From assembly GCA_964466595.1 (NCBI GenBank), contig CAYXNR010000017.1, forward strand, positions 1 through 39,568: a stretch of DNA of 39,568 bases, given 5' to 3'. Shown here piece after piece: positions 1-7,594 of this stretch (within the stretch, counting starts at the first letter, position 1; every line of letters starts with the position of its first letter). The translations under genes were made by a program, and so were the position numbers. This DNA is from JABDGC01 sp964466595. GTDB lineage: Bacteria; Pseudomonadota; Gammaproteobacteria; DSM-16500. The notes below the pieces were generated by a model. That model worked only from the letters and a program-made list of their open reading frames with translations, did not search any database and had not been told where the DNA came from.

Positions 1-2
1 GG

Positions 3-71
3 CCAAATAAGGCCGTATTGACTAAACTACCGTTAGCCATGATGACATCTCCGTTATGTTATTGTGGTTAG
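3..71 (+). CDS. 3' end of an upstream gene (partial)
   Basis: The frame is open from base 3 to a TAG at 69-71 and would encode a tail ending in TSPLCYCG. The stop overlaps the first base of a strong terminator hairpin, which is what a real gene end looks like. The product cannot be recognised from about 22 residues. An in-frame ATG-ATG at 39-44 means it could instead be a ten-residue leader peptide in front of an attenuator, but the peptide has no run of one amino acid to support that. Confidence 0.35.
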   Translation, partial: PNKAVLTKLPLAMMTSPLCYCG

Positions 72-116
72 CCCAGGTGAGGTGCTTCTACACCTTACCT
101 GGGCGCTTTTTATTTG
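71..116 (+). terminator. Rho-independent terminator
   Basis: A 14-bp stem (GCCCAGGTGAGGTG at 71-84 against CACCTTACCTGGGC at 91-104) has one G-T wobble and a six-base loop. It is followed by a T-rich stretch, CTTTTTATTT. This is a textbook intrinsic terminator. It insulates the kinase gene that starts at 183 from the gene to its left. Confidence 0.85.
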
Positions 117-182
117 AACTTATTCTTTCATAAAAATCAAGTAAAGAGTTTAATACGAGTCTAAAAATTTAGAGGAGGCTGC

Positions 183-2354
183 ATGGATTTATTATTTCTT
201 CGAAAATTAGTAAATGACTATAGCAATAGCTGGTCCTTGAAGAAGAAAATTTACGGTGATCATCCAAAAATAGTTGAAATTCGAAACTATTTACGTCAAT
301 TTGAAAATAAAAATAATGCTTATATATTAACACCAGCGGATTTATTCGATCTGATAAAAATTATTGCTTCTCAGAGCGATTTTTACTTAATCAACTTGAT
401 TAAAGAAAAATTTGATTGCTATTTTCTCAAAAATTATGTTGTTTTGTATAATGCAGGTTTATTAAATACAAATACTTTTCAAAAACTGTATCAGTTTACA
501 CCGAGTGATCATTATGACATGACAAGTAGCATATCCTTGCTAACTAAAAATAATCTTCTTCAGCGAGCTGTAGTTCGATGGTTTGAAGAAAATCAGATTT
601 ATCTCAGTGTATTTGCGCAAATACTACAAATGCTTGATAAAATAGCGCAGCTAAATCAGAGCACGCTGACTACGCTTATACACTGCCAAGTAACCTCACG
701 ACTGCCTGATTTATTGGAGTTATTCATTTCTTCAAAACTTCAGTTAGATAATGATTTCTTTGATCAGGTTGCTTGCTATCCGAATTTTACTTATTTAAAC
801 GAAGTTTCTAAAATGCTAGGCGACCCCGCAGTGAGGTGTTTGAATAAAGATAATATTCGCCTGTTATTAAGCAAACATTTTATTTTTTATATTCAAGCCC
901 TTCCGATTTTTAAGAACATACACGCAGGTAAACTGTTAAATCAAGAAACCTTTGAATTAATCTGCAATTTTGAAAATTTTTATAAATTAGACCCAATTAT
1001 AAAAATCTTAGCTAAATGGGGTCTTCTCGAAGCCAATGAAAAATTAATTCATCAGCTGCTTGCGAATGAATTAGATTGTGAGTTGCTGCATACTATTATT
1101 TGTTATTTAAATCTAGGAGATATTTTAACACAGCCACTCCTTGAAATTTGTATACAGCGTTTCAATTCTGCAAAGTCCCCTAGAGAAAAACAGATAGAAG
1201 CTATTATAAAACAGTTGAATGATAAGAATATTTTTCTGAGTGAAAAAAATTTTCTCGGTTTATTATTCTTATCTGAAAATAATATGAATCGTTTTGTTAT
1301 TGTCTATAAAAATTTATTGCATCTACGCCTGCTTGATCAGGCCTCATTTGAGGCGGCCTTGCAGCGCGTCAGCGTAAGCTTTGAACGCATCGACGAGGTA
1401 AAGGTTGAAAAAAGGAGTCGTAAAGAAACGGGCTTAATGCGTTCTGAAATAATTATTGATTCGATGATGCCCTCAGTAAATTTTTTTAAAGAACATAGCG
1501 AGTGGATTAATTATTGCGAGGGTGGCTTTTCTACGGTTAAAAAAGGCTATGGCTCTGTTGATTCGAGCGAGCCTGTTTACAGCATTAAGCGCTTGCAGGA
1601 AAATCCGGATCCACAGCGTGAGGTTAGATATCACCGTCTGCTCGGTCGGCAAGCATTTTGGTATTCACGAAAAGAAAAATTAACTGTGGTCATCGAGTGG
1701 CAGCGTGAAACGGTTTTAGATAAAGTATCTTCCGATGCTTTAAAAGCAGAATCTTATGCAAAACGCCTGCAATGTCTTCTTACGGGTTTAGTAGAGCTAA
1801 ATACTTTCCACAGCCATTATTCTGTACATGGGGATATCAAGCCTCCAAATTGTATTGTAGACCTAAAGCAAGGTAGGCTAAAGCTTATTGATTTTGGCAG
1901 TGCGCGTAAATATGGGATGGCTTGGAAAAAGGGTGCTAAAGAATATAGCTGGACGAGTACCTTTTGTGACCCTAAATTACATACCTCCTTAAATTATAGT
2001 TTTTGGGATGATGTTTATTCAATGGGGCTTGTAACCGCACAGCTTTTCCCTGACTTATTTGATCTGTATTTTGATGAAATAAAAAAGCGAATGCGGGTCA
2101 GTAGTATTTGTAAAAGTAATTTAACTCTCGTTGAGCAGGCTATTATCACCCTGGTTAACTCTATGATGGAACCGCATCGTGATCGGCGATGTACGAGCGA
2201 AGATGCTTTACAATTTTGCAGTGCCTTGCTAGCCAATATAGAGTGTCTCGATGAAGCGTCTATTCAAAAAATAACAGATGCTTATCTTAATCGGTCTCAA
2301 GCGACTGTGGAAGATGTTCTTCGGACAGCTCGGGGGTGTAAGTTGCATTGTTAG
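183..2354 (+). CDS. Protein kinase-domain protein, candidate effector
   Basis: This 723-aa protein has a helical N-terminal region (about 1-440) and a C-terminal Ser/Thr-type kinase domain (about 440-690). Visible kinase motifs are a glycine loop (GGFSTVKKG, near 447-455), the ATP lysine K469 (YSIKR), a helix-C glutamate near E480, the catalytic loop HGDIKPPN (H549, D551, K553, N556), DFG at 570-572, and the subdomain IX aspartate D610 in DDVYSMG. The APE motif is replaced by CDP near 595-597. All catalytic residues are present, so activity is plausible. The N-terminal half carries degenerate units such as LLNQETFELI (251-260), GLLEANEKLI (280-289) and LLDQASFEAA (383-392). They resemble the 'LLTQENF' repeats I recall from Legionella and relatives. 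A strong AGGAGG at 173-178 sets the start. The gene is monocistronic, after a terminator, and its stop abuts a repeat element. A host-directed effector kinase is inference. Confidence 0.85.
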   Translation: MDLLFLRKLVNDYSNSWSLKKKIYGDHPKIVEIRNYLRQFENKNNAYILTPADLFDLIKIIASQSDFYLINLIKEKFDCYFLKNYVVLYNAGLLNTNTFQKLYQFTPSDHYDMTSSISLLTKNNLLQRAVVRWFEENQIYLSVFAQILQMLDKIAQLNQSTLTTLIHCQVTSRLPDLLELFISSKLQLDNDFFDQVACYPNFTYLNEVSKMLGDPAVRCLNKDNIRLLLSKHFIFYIQALPIFKNIHAGKLLNQETFELICNFENFYKLDPIIKILAKWGLLEANEKLIHQLLANELDCELLHTIICYLNLGDILTQPLLEICIQRFNSAKSPREKQIEAIIKQLNDKNIFLSEKNFLGLLFLSENNMNRFVIVYKNLLHLRLLDQASFEAALQRVSVSFERIDEVKVEKRSRKETGLMRSEIIIDSMMPSVNFFKEHSEWINYCEGGFSTVKKGYGSVDSSEPVYSIKRLQENPDPQREVRYHRLLGRQAFWYSRKEKLTVVIEWQRETVLDKVSSDALKAESYAKRLQCLLTGLVELNTFHSHYSVHGDIKPPNCIVDLKQGRLKLIDFGSARKYGMAWKKGAKEYSWTSTFCDPKLHTSLNYSFWDDVYSMGLVTAQLFPDLFDLYFDEIKKRMRVSSICKSNLTLVEQAIITLVNSMMEPHRDRRCTSEDALQFCSALLANIECLDEASIQKITDAYLNRSQATVEDVLRTARGCKLHC

Positions 2355-2355
2355 A

Positions 2356-2694
2356 TTAGGGGGTCAAGTGCCACCTTAAGGCACAAAAATTGTCCACTCT
2401 CTGCTTAGCCCTTGAAAAAATAAACTCAACATAATAAATTACGCATCCTCGTAAAAGAATCTCTTGCCCCCTCTTATTACACGCTCAATATCAAGCCTGC
2501 AGCACTACACCATCTAACTACAGATAAGCACACTTTCCTATAGACCACTACGAATCAATTATCCTAACGCTTGGTATCATGTTATGAATCGAGGCGCTGG
2601 AAGACAGGAAATTTTTAGGAATAATATGCATCGACCGATTACGTAAAATGAGGGTTGTTGTTTATTTTTTGTGCCTCAAGGTGGCACTTGACCC
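2356..2694 (+). mobile_element. REP/RAYT-derived non-autonomous element, copy 1
   Basis: This ~339-bp element has inverted ends of about 29 bp. Each end contains a REP-like hairpin (GTGCCACCTTAAGGCAC on the left, the reverse complement of GTGCCACCTTGAGGCAC on the right) preceded by GGGTCAA. Inside, on the plus strand at about 2554-2646, a frame reads RINYPNAWYHVMNRGAGRQ and then soon stops at TAA. This is the N-terminal signature of TnpA_REP (Y1, IS200-like) transposases. No catalytic Tyr region remains, so it is a dead or trans-mobilised relic. The first 269 bases are identical to copy 2 by eye. The left edge lies 2 bp after the kinase stop codon. Confidence 0.8.
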
Positions 2695-2899
2695 TTCCTT
2701 CGTCCCGCTTAGAATATTGTTGAGAGTTCTTACTTGTTGTAGTAAATTACTCCTCGTTGATTCGTAAATAGGTCATGTTGTTCAATTCGCGCCATCGGCA
2801 TAGTAAAATCAAGGGTGCAAGCAGTTCCTAATATTAGAACGCCAAGGTGGTATCGAAGTTTGCAAGCCAAGGTCATCCACTAATTTGAAGTCAATATCG

Positions 2900-4582
2900 A
2901 TGAAAAAACCTATCAAAAATACCCCTGTACTCATTGTCGGAGGTGGACCAGTTGGCTTGAGCATGGCCTTAGGTCTTGCTCGTCAAAATATCTCTTCATT
3001 AGTAGTTGAGAAGCATCCAGGGCGCAGGCCACATCCTCGTGCTCGCGGTGTTAGTATGCGTACCATGGAACTATTTCAGCAATGGGGGAATATTACTGAA
3101 TTGCAGAAATATGAATTTCCAAAAGAAGCAATAAGATTCATTTGGCTAGAATCTTTACAGGGCAAAGAAGTGACTCGCGTGGAAATAAAAGACTACGCTT
3201 ACACACATAGCCCTATAGGCGCCAGCTTTATTACACAAGATTGTGTTGAAGAATATTTACATCATACCTTGCGAGGCCACGCCAAAGCAGAGATTCAATT
3301 TTCAACAGAAATGACTGCTTTTGAAGAGAATGACTCTGGGATAAGGGTAAAGCTACTAGATCGAGCAAGCAATTCAGAAGAATTAGTGCATGCTCAATAT
3401 CTCATTGCTGCTGATGGTGCACATAGCCCAATACGTAAAAAATTAGCGATTGAGATGGAAGGGCCGGATAATTTGGCTCGTTCTTGCAGTGTCTATTGCG
3501 AATTCGACATATCAGCGTGGACAAAGCATCGGCCTAGCGTCGGGTTTTTCTTTACTGATCCTAAACTGCTAGGCCGTTCCCTATTTACTGCTTATGGCGA
3601 AAACCGCTGGATAGTGGGTTTAAATTTTAGGCCAGAAAATACAAAAGAAGATTTTACAGATGAATATTGCTTAACTGAAATACGACACGTCTTAGGTATG
3701 CCCGAGCTTGATATTAAAATTATAAATAAAAGCTTTTGGACCATGGCCGCGCAAGTAGCCAAGCAATATCGCCATGGCAGAATTTTCTTGGTGGGTGATG
3801 CTGCGCATCGTTTACCGCCTACAGGCGGCTTAGGAATGAATACAGGCATTGCAGATGCACATAATCTTGCTTGGAAATTGGCGCTTGTGCTTGAATCTCA
3901 AGCTTCTGATGCGCTATTAAATACTTATTATGATGAACGTGCGCCTATTGCCAAGCGTAATATTGAATGGAGCACCGAAAATGCTAGACGTTTTTTTGAT
4001 ATATTTAAAGCAATCCAGACTGGGGATCATGAGACCTTAAAAATAAAGCTCCATGAACAACAAAAAAATCTTAATTATGAAGGTTTGGATTTAGGCTTTA
4101 TTTACCATTCAAAAGCGGTGCAATCAGAGAATGACCAGCTTATTAGTGTGCAGCCAGATAAATATATACCCACCACCTTGCCAGGAAGTCGTGCGCCTTA
4201 CCTGAAATTAATCAAAGATGGGAAAAATATTTCAACACTTGATCTGTTCGAGAAAGCTTATGTTTTGTTGATTGGCTCTGAGGGGCAGATATGGCAAGCG
4301 GCAGCTCAGGAGTTGGTCTTAACAAAATCATTACCGCTTAAAGCTTATAGGATTGCTAAAGATGGTGATTTGCTTGATCCCGAAAATCTGTGGCATGAAA
4401 TTTATGAAATATCAAGCACAGGTGCTGTTCTTGTTCGGCCTGATGGCCATGTTGCTTGGCGTAGTAAGGCAAGGGTTGATAGGCCAGTTGAAACTCTTGT
4501 TCAAATTTTCTTGACTCTAACCTTAGGTCATAATTCTCTGCGGATTATAGAGCGGCAGTTAGGGGGTCAAGTGCCACCTTAA
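2900..4582 (+). CDS. FAD-dependent aromatic monooxygenase (PheA/TfdB type)
   Basis: This is a class A flavoprotein monooxygenase that uses FAD and NAD(P)H to hydroxylate a probably aromatic, unidentified substrate. It has the N-terminal dinucleotide fold GGGPVG (14-19 from the ATG at 2900), the DG motif (LIAADGAHSPIRKK) and the FAD-ribityl GD motif (FLVGDAAHRLPPTGG). The C-terminal thioredoxin-like dimerisation region is typical of phenol hydroxylase relatives. Its length of about 560 aa is normal. An in-frame TTG at 2885 would add five residues. ATG 2900 is preferred because the fold starts soon after it, although neither start has a strong ribosome site. The last residues (LGGQVPP) and the TAA come from repeat-element copy 2, so the native C-terminus has been replaced. 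The gene lies between two direct copies of that element and converges on msrB. Confidence 0.9.
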   Translation: MKKPIKNTPVLIVGGGPVGLSMALGLARQNISSLVVEKHPGRRPHPRARGVSMRTMELFQQWGNITELQKYEFPKEAIRFIWLESLQGKEVTRVEIKDYAYTHSPIGASFITQDCVEEYLHHTLRGHAKAEIQFSTEMTAFEENDSGIRVKLLDRASNSEELVHAQYLIAADGAHSPIRKKLAIEMEGPDNLARSCSVYCEFDISAWTKHRPSVGFFFTDPKLLGRSLFTAYGENRWIVGLNFRPENTKEDFTDEYCLTEIRHVLGMPELDIKIINKSFWTMAAQVAKQYRHGRIFLVGDAAHRLPPTGGLGMNTGIADAHNLAWKLALVLESQASDALLNTYYDERAPIAKRNIEWSTENARRFFDIFKAIQTGDHETLKIKLHEQQKNLNYEGLDLGFIYHSKAVQSENDQLISVQPDKYIPTTLPGSRAPYLKLIKDGKNISTLDLFEKAYVLLIGSEGQIWQAAAQELVLTKSLPLKAYRIAKDGDLLDPENLWHEIYEISSTGAVLVRPDGHVAWRSKARVDRPVETLVQIFLTLTLGHNSLRIIERQLGGQVPP

Positions 4583-4893
4583 GGCACAAAAATTGTCCAC
4601 TCTCTGCTTAGCCCTTGAAAAAATAAACTCAACATAATAAATTACGCATCCTCGTAAAAGAATCTCTTGCCCCCTCTTATTACACGCTCAATATCAAGCC
4701 TGCAGCACTACACCATCTAACTACAGATAAGCACACTTTCCTATAGACCACTACGAATCAATTATCCTAACGCTTGGTATCATGTTATGAATCGAGGCGC
4801 TGGAAGACAGGAAATTTTTAGGAATAAGATGACCGATTACGTAAAATGAGGGTTGTTGTTTATTTTTTGTACCTCAAGGCGGCACTTGACCCC
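4559..4893 (+). mobile_element. REP/RAYT-derived non-autonomous element, copy 2
   Basis: This second copy lies in the same orientation as copy 1. The first 269 bases match copy 1 exactly by eye. After that there is a net 5-bp deletion (AATAAGATGACC against AATAATATGCATCGACC) and two changes in the right hairpin. The internal transposase relic again reads YHVMNRGAGRQEIFRN and then stops. The element sits exactly between two convergent genes. Its left end forms the stop of the FAD monooxygenase, and its right end, read on the minus strand, forms the last ten codons and the stop of msrB. Confidence 0.8.
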
Positions 4894-5324
4894 TTCTCAT
4901 TCTTAAACAACCCCAAATACTCTCCATATCCTCTTTTTTGAAGATCCTCCATCGGAATGAATTCAAGAGCTGCAGAATTCATACAAAAGCGTTTATGTGT
5001 TGGAGCAGGGCCATCATCAAAGAGATGTCCTAAATGAGATTGTGCACGCTTTGATACCACTTCAGTTCGAGATATAGAATGACTATTATCTTCCATCAAA
5101 ACGATATTATCGGGCTCGAGAGCTTTGGTAAAACTTGGCCATCCCGTGCCAGAATCATATTTATCAAGTGAACTAAAAAGTGGTTCACCTGAGACGATAT
5201 CAACATAAATGCCGGGTTCTTTATTATTCCAATAGGCATTGTCAAAAGGTGCTTCGGTGCCTTTTTCTTGTGTGATATGGTATTGAATCGGGGTTAATTT
5301 ATTCATAAGTTTATATTGACTCAT
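4860..5324 (-). CDS. msrB: Peptide-methionine (R)-S-oxide reductase MsrB
   Basis: MsrB reduces methionine-R-sulfoxide in oxidised proteins. Family motifs are present in order: SGTGWPSF (58-65), SRTEV near 85-89, HLGHLFDDGP (97-106) and the catalytic cysteine motif RFCMN with C114. The CxxC pairs that bind zinc in many MsrBs are absent (VDIVSGEPLFSS in that region), and the usual resolving-Cys position before GWPSF is T. It therefore belongs to the zinc-free form and must be recycled in another way. The tail GSSAALRYKK (145-154) is encoded by repeat-element copy 2 and is not native MsrB sequence. An alternative start is M7 (5306). The gene is divergent from the second FAD monooxygenase. Confidence 0.93.
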   Translation of the reverse strand: MSQYKLMNKLTPIQYHITQEKGTEAPFDNAYWNNKEPGIYVDIVSGEPLFSSLDKYDSGTGWPSFTKALEPDNIVLMEDNSHSISRTEVVSKRAQSHLGHLFDDGPAPTHKRFCMNSAALEFIPMEDLQKRGYGEYLGLFKNEKGSSAALRYKK

Positions 5325-5433
5325 TTTTTATCAACTAAACTCATTGTAGAGAAAATTAGCATTAAAACAATAGTTATGCTGGATATCTTAATAAAAAAAC
5401 TGAAGAATCGAGCCAAGTATGGAGCTAGATCTC

Positions 5434-6945
5434 ATGGAAGAAAAAGTACTGATTGTAGGCGCCGGTCCAACTGGCTTAGTGCTTGCGCTATGGTTGGCTC
5501 ATTTGGGCATTCCCTTACGCATTATTGATCAAGCTAGCGGTCCTGGGCAAACCTCAAGAGCCATGGCTATTCATGCTAGAACCTTAGAATTTTATCAACA
5601 AATCGGTATTGCTGATGCTGTTGTTGCTCAAGGCATCATCGTCGAGCAGGTCAATCTTCGAAAAAATGCTAAGCCTCTTGCTTCCCTTGATTTTGGCCCC
5701 TTGGGAAAAGATGACAGTCCCTTTCCTTTTGTTTTATCGTTTCCACAAGATGAGCATGAAAAATTATTAATTGCGGAATTAGAAAAATTAGGTATTTCTG
5801 TAGAACGTAATACCGAATTAAGGACCTTCACTCAAGATGAAAAATATGTTTATGCAACACTCAAAAAAGAAAATCAGAATGAATCAATAACAACTCCATT
5901 TTTATTAGGTTGCGATGGCGCGCGTAGCAGGGTACGAACAGAATTAGGCATTGATTTTCCAGGCGGAACTTATTCACAAATTTATTATGTGGCCGATGTA
6001 ATAGCAGCAGGGGAGGTCGTCAATGGTCGAATCCAGCTTTGCTTAAGTCAGAATGGTTTTTCCTTGGCTTTTCCTATAAGAAGTAGCGGTTCCATTCGAT
6101 TGATAGGCATTGTCCCCAAAGACAAAGAACAAAAATCTGTGCTTGAATTTTCAGATGTTGAGCCTTCGGCAGTAAAAAACACAGAAATTTCAATTTCAAA
6201 AGTGAATTGGTTTTCCACCTATCACTCGCATCATCGGGTTGCTGAACATTTTAGAAAAGGTCGTGTTTTTCTTTTAGGAGATGCAGGCCACATCCACAGT
6301 CCTGTTGGCGGTCAGGGGATGAATACCGGGATAGGTGATGCGGTGAATCTTGCTTGGAAAGTGGCTGCTGTTTTACACAATCGAGCTGATTTATCACTCT
6401 TAGCTACTTATGAAATAGAACGCATTGGCTTTGCTAAGCGTTTAATGAGGACAACAGATAAAATATTCCAAGCGATAACGAATGAAGGCTTGCTGGGTAA
6501 ATTTGTTAGGAAGGTTTTTTTTCCGTATATTATGCCGTTTTTTGTGAAATTTGAGCGTGTAAGGCATTTCTTATTTAATACGGTATCGCAGATTAAAATA
6601 AATTATCATAATAGCCCAATTTCTAAAGGACAAGCCGGAAAACTGAAAGGAGGAGATAGACTGCCATGGATCAAAGAAATTAACAATTATCAAGCCTTAA
6701 CTACTCTTGCTTGGCAAATACATATTTATGGCAAAGCAGATCCTGATTTTAAAAAATCATTAGAATCTCTAGGATTTAAACTGTATGAATTTCCTTGGAA
6801 TCCATCCTTTGAAAAATTGGGTTTTAAAAAAGGATGTGTTTATCTCATTCGACCCGATGGTTATCTAGCTTATATTCATACCACACAGACTATTCAAGAT
6901 TTAGAAGAATGGTTAAAACAAAATGGCTTAAGAATATTTCCATGA
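5434..6945 (+). CDS. FAD-dependent monooxygenase, second paralogue
   Basis: This is a class A flavoprotein monooxygenase of the same superfamily as the gene at 2900, but clearly diverged from it. It shows VGAGPTG in the first 20 residues, GCDGARSRVR (DG motif), and FLLGDAGHIHSPVGGQG (GD motif) followed by MNTGIGDAVNLAWK. The C-terminal ~100 residues look like the thioredoxin-like domain of the family. The ATG at 5434 is chosen because GGAG lies nine bases upstream. An in-frame ATG at 5419 would add five residues. The stop codon overlaps the next gene's start in an ATGA, which implies translational coupling. The substrate is unknown. Confidence 0.9.
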   Translation: MEEKVLIVGAGPTGLVLALWLAHLGIPLRIIDQASGPGQTSRAMAIHARTLEFYQQIGIADAVVAQGIIVEQVNLRKNAKPLASLDFGPLGKDDSPFPFVLSFPQDEHEKLLIAELEKLGISVERNTELRTFTQDEKYVYATLKKENQNESITTPFLLGCDGARSRVRTELGIDFPGGTYSQIYYVADVIAAGEVVNGRIQLCLSQNGFSLAFPIRSSGSIRLIGIVPKDKEQKSVLEFSDVEPSAVKNTEISISKVNWFSTYHSHHRVAEHFRKGRVFLLGDAGHIHSPVGGQGMNTGIGDAVNLAWKVAAVLHNRADLSLLATYEIERIGFAKRLMRTTDKIFQAITNEGLLGKFVRKVFFPYIMPFFVKFERVRHFLFNTVSQIKINYHNSPISKGQAGKLKGGDRLPWIKEINNYQALTTLAWQIHIYGKADPDFKKSLESLGFKLYEFPWNPSFEKLGFKKGCVYLIRPDGYLAYIHTTQTIQDLEEWLKQNGLRIFP

Positions 6946-7454
6946 CAAATAATTTTATCAAAGAGATCGTTTCAGGTGGCCAAACTGGAGTTGATCGTGC
7001 GGCCTTAGATATTTCTATCGAGCTTGAAATCACTCATGGTGGTTGGTGTCCTGATGAAAGAAGAGCGGAAGACGGTATGATCCCAAGGAAATATAACTTA
7101 CAAGAAGCACCCAAGCCAAGCCTGGAAGAAAGTCTAGACCCTGCTGCTAGCTATAAAAAGAGAACTGAATTAAATGTCAGAGATTCTGATGGTACTTTAA
7201 TTATCGTGAAAGGTACCCCAATCGGAGGTACGCTTTATACTATTGAAATGGCTGAAAAACATAAAAAACCTTATTTTATTTTTAACTTAGCAGACAAGCT
7301 TGAAATCACGGCTATTGCAAATTGGCTGATAAAAAATAAGATCCATAAACTGAATGTCGCAGGTCCGCGTGCATCACAAATTCCTGGTATTTATGATTTT
7401 GCATATCATACTCTCCATGAACTCCTTAATCATAGCTTGCTTAGGCGGGTGTAA
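6942..7454 (+). CDS. Putative molybdenum carrier / nucleotide-binding protein
   Basis: This 170-aa protein begins IKEIVSGGQTGVDRAALD, continues with HGGWCPDERRAEDG, and later has DGTLIIV and GGTLYTIEMA. That is the pattern of the putative molybdenum carrier family (Rossmann-like, related to the MoCo carrier protein and the YpsA/TIGR00725 group). The start is the ATG of an ATGA overlap with the upstream FAD monooxygenase. A longer upstream reading is out of place because it lies inside that gene. The two proteins are probably made together, but no shared pathway is apparent. The family name is confident and the ligand is not. Confidence 0.8.
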   Translation: MTNNFIKEIVSGGQTGVDRAALDISIELEITHGGWCPDERRAEDGMIPRKYNLQEAPKPSLEESLDPAASYKKRTELNVRDSDGTLIIVKGTPIGGTLYTIEMAEKHKKPYFIFNLADKLEITAIANWLIKNKIHKLNVAGPRASQIPGIYDFAYHTLHELLNHSLLRRV

Positions 7455-7468
7455 AATACAGGAGATTC

Positions 7469-7500
7469 TTCGTCGCAAAAAACGCTCCTCAGAATGACAA
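7469..7500. repeat. Degenerate REP fragment (GTCATTCTGAG family)
   Basis: The bases GAGATTCTTCGTCGC...GCTCCTCAGAATGACAATGA resemble the right arm of the better-preserved elements at 23575 and 32089. The copy is decayed and single-armed. Confidence 0.4.
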
Positions 7501-7594
7501 TGACTTACCTTCTCTTTGTAATTCTTCTAAATCCTCTGCAGAAAGCTCAATATCAAGAGAAGCAATATTTTCTATCATATCCTCGTTAATGTGC
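7489..7594 (-). pseudogene. Short coding-like remnant downstream of TPR gene
   Basis: One base out of frame with the end of the TPR gene there is an open stretch of about 35 codons. It contains MIENIASLDIELSAEDLEEL and ends at a TGA (7491-7489). The acidic helix pattern ENIASLDIELSAEDL resembles the C-terminus of aldo/keto reductases, from memory. No upstream part of such a gene is present. It may be a leftover of a deleted gene or a 29-aa peptide starting at 7578, and neither reading is secure. Confidence 0.3.

Noticed and set aside
2335..2354. Kinase C-terminus GCKLHC as a prenylation signal
   Set aside because: The fourth residue from the end is Lys, not Cys, so it is not a CaaX, CC or CxC box.
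2885..2899. TTG start for the first FAD monooxygenase
   Set aside because: It adds only five residues and has no better ribosome site than ATG 2900, which directly precedes the FAD fold.
6834..6941. Longer N-terminus for the molybdenum-carrier-like protein
   Set aside because: It lies inside the upstream gene and shows no family similarity. The ATGA overlap start is better.
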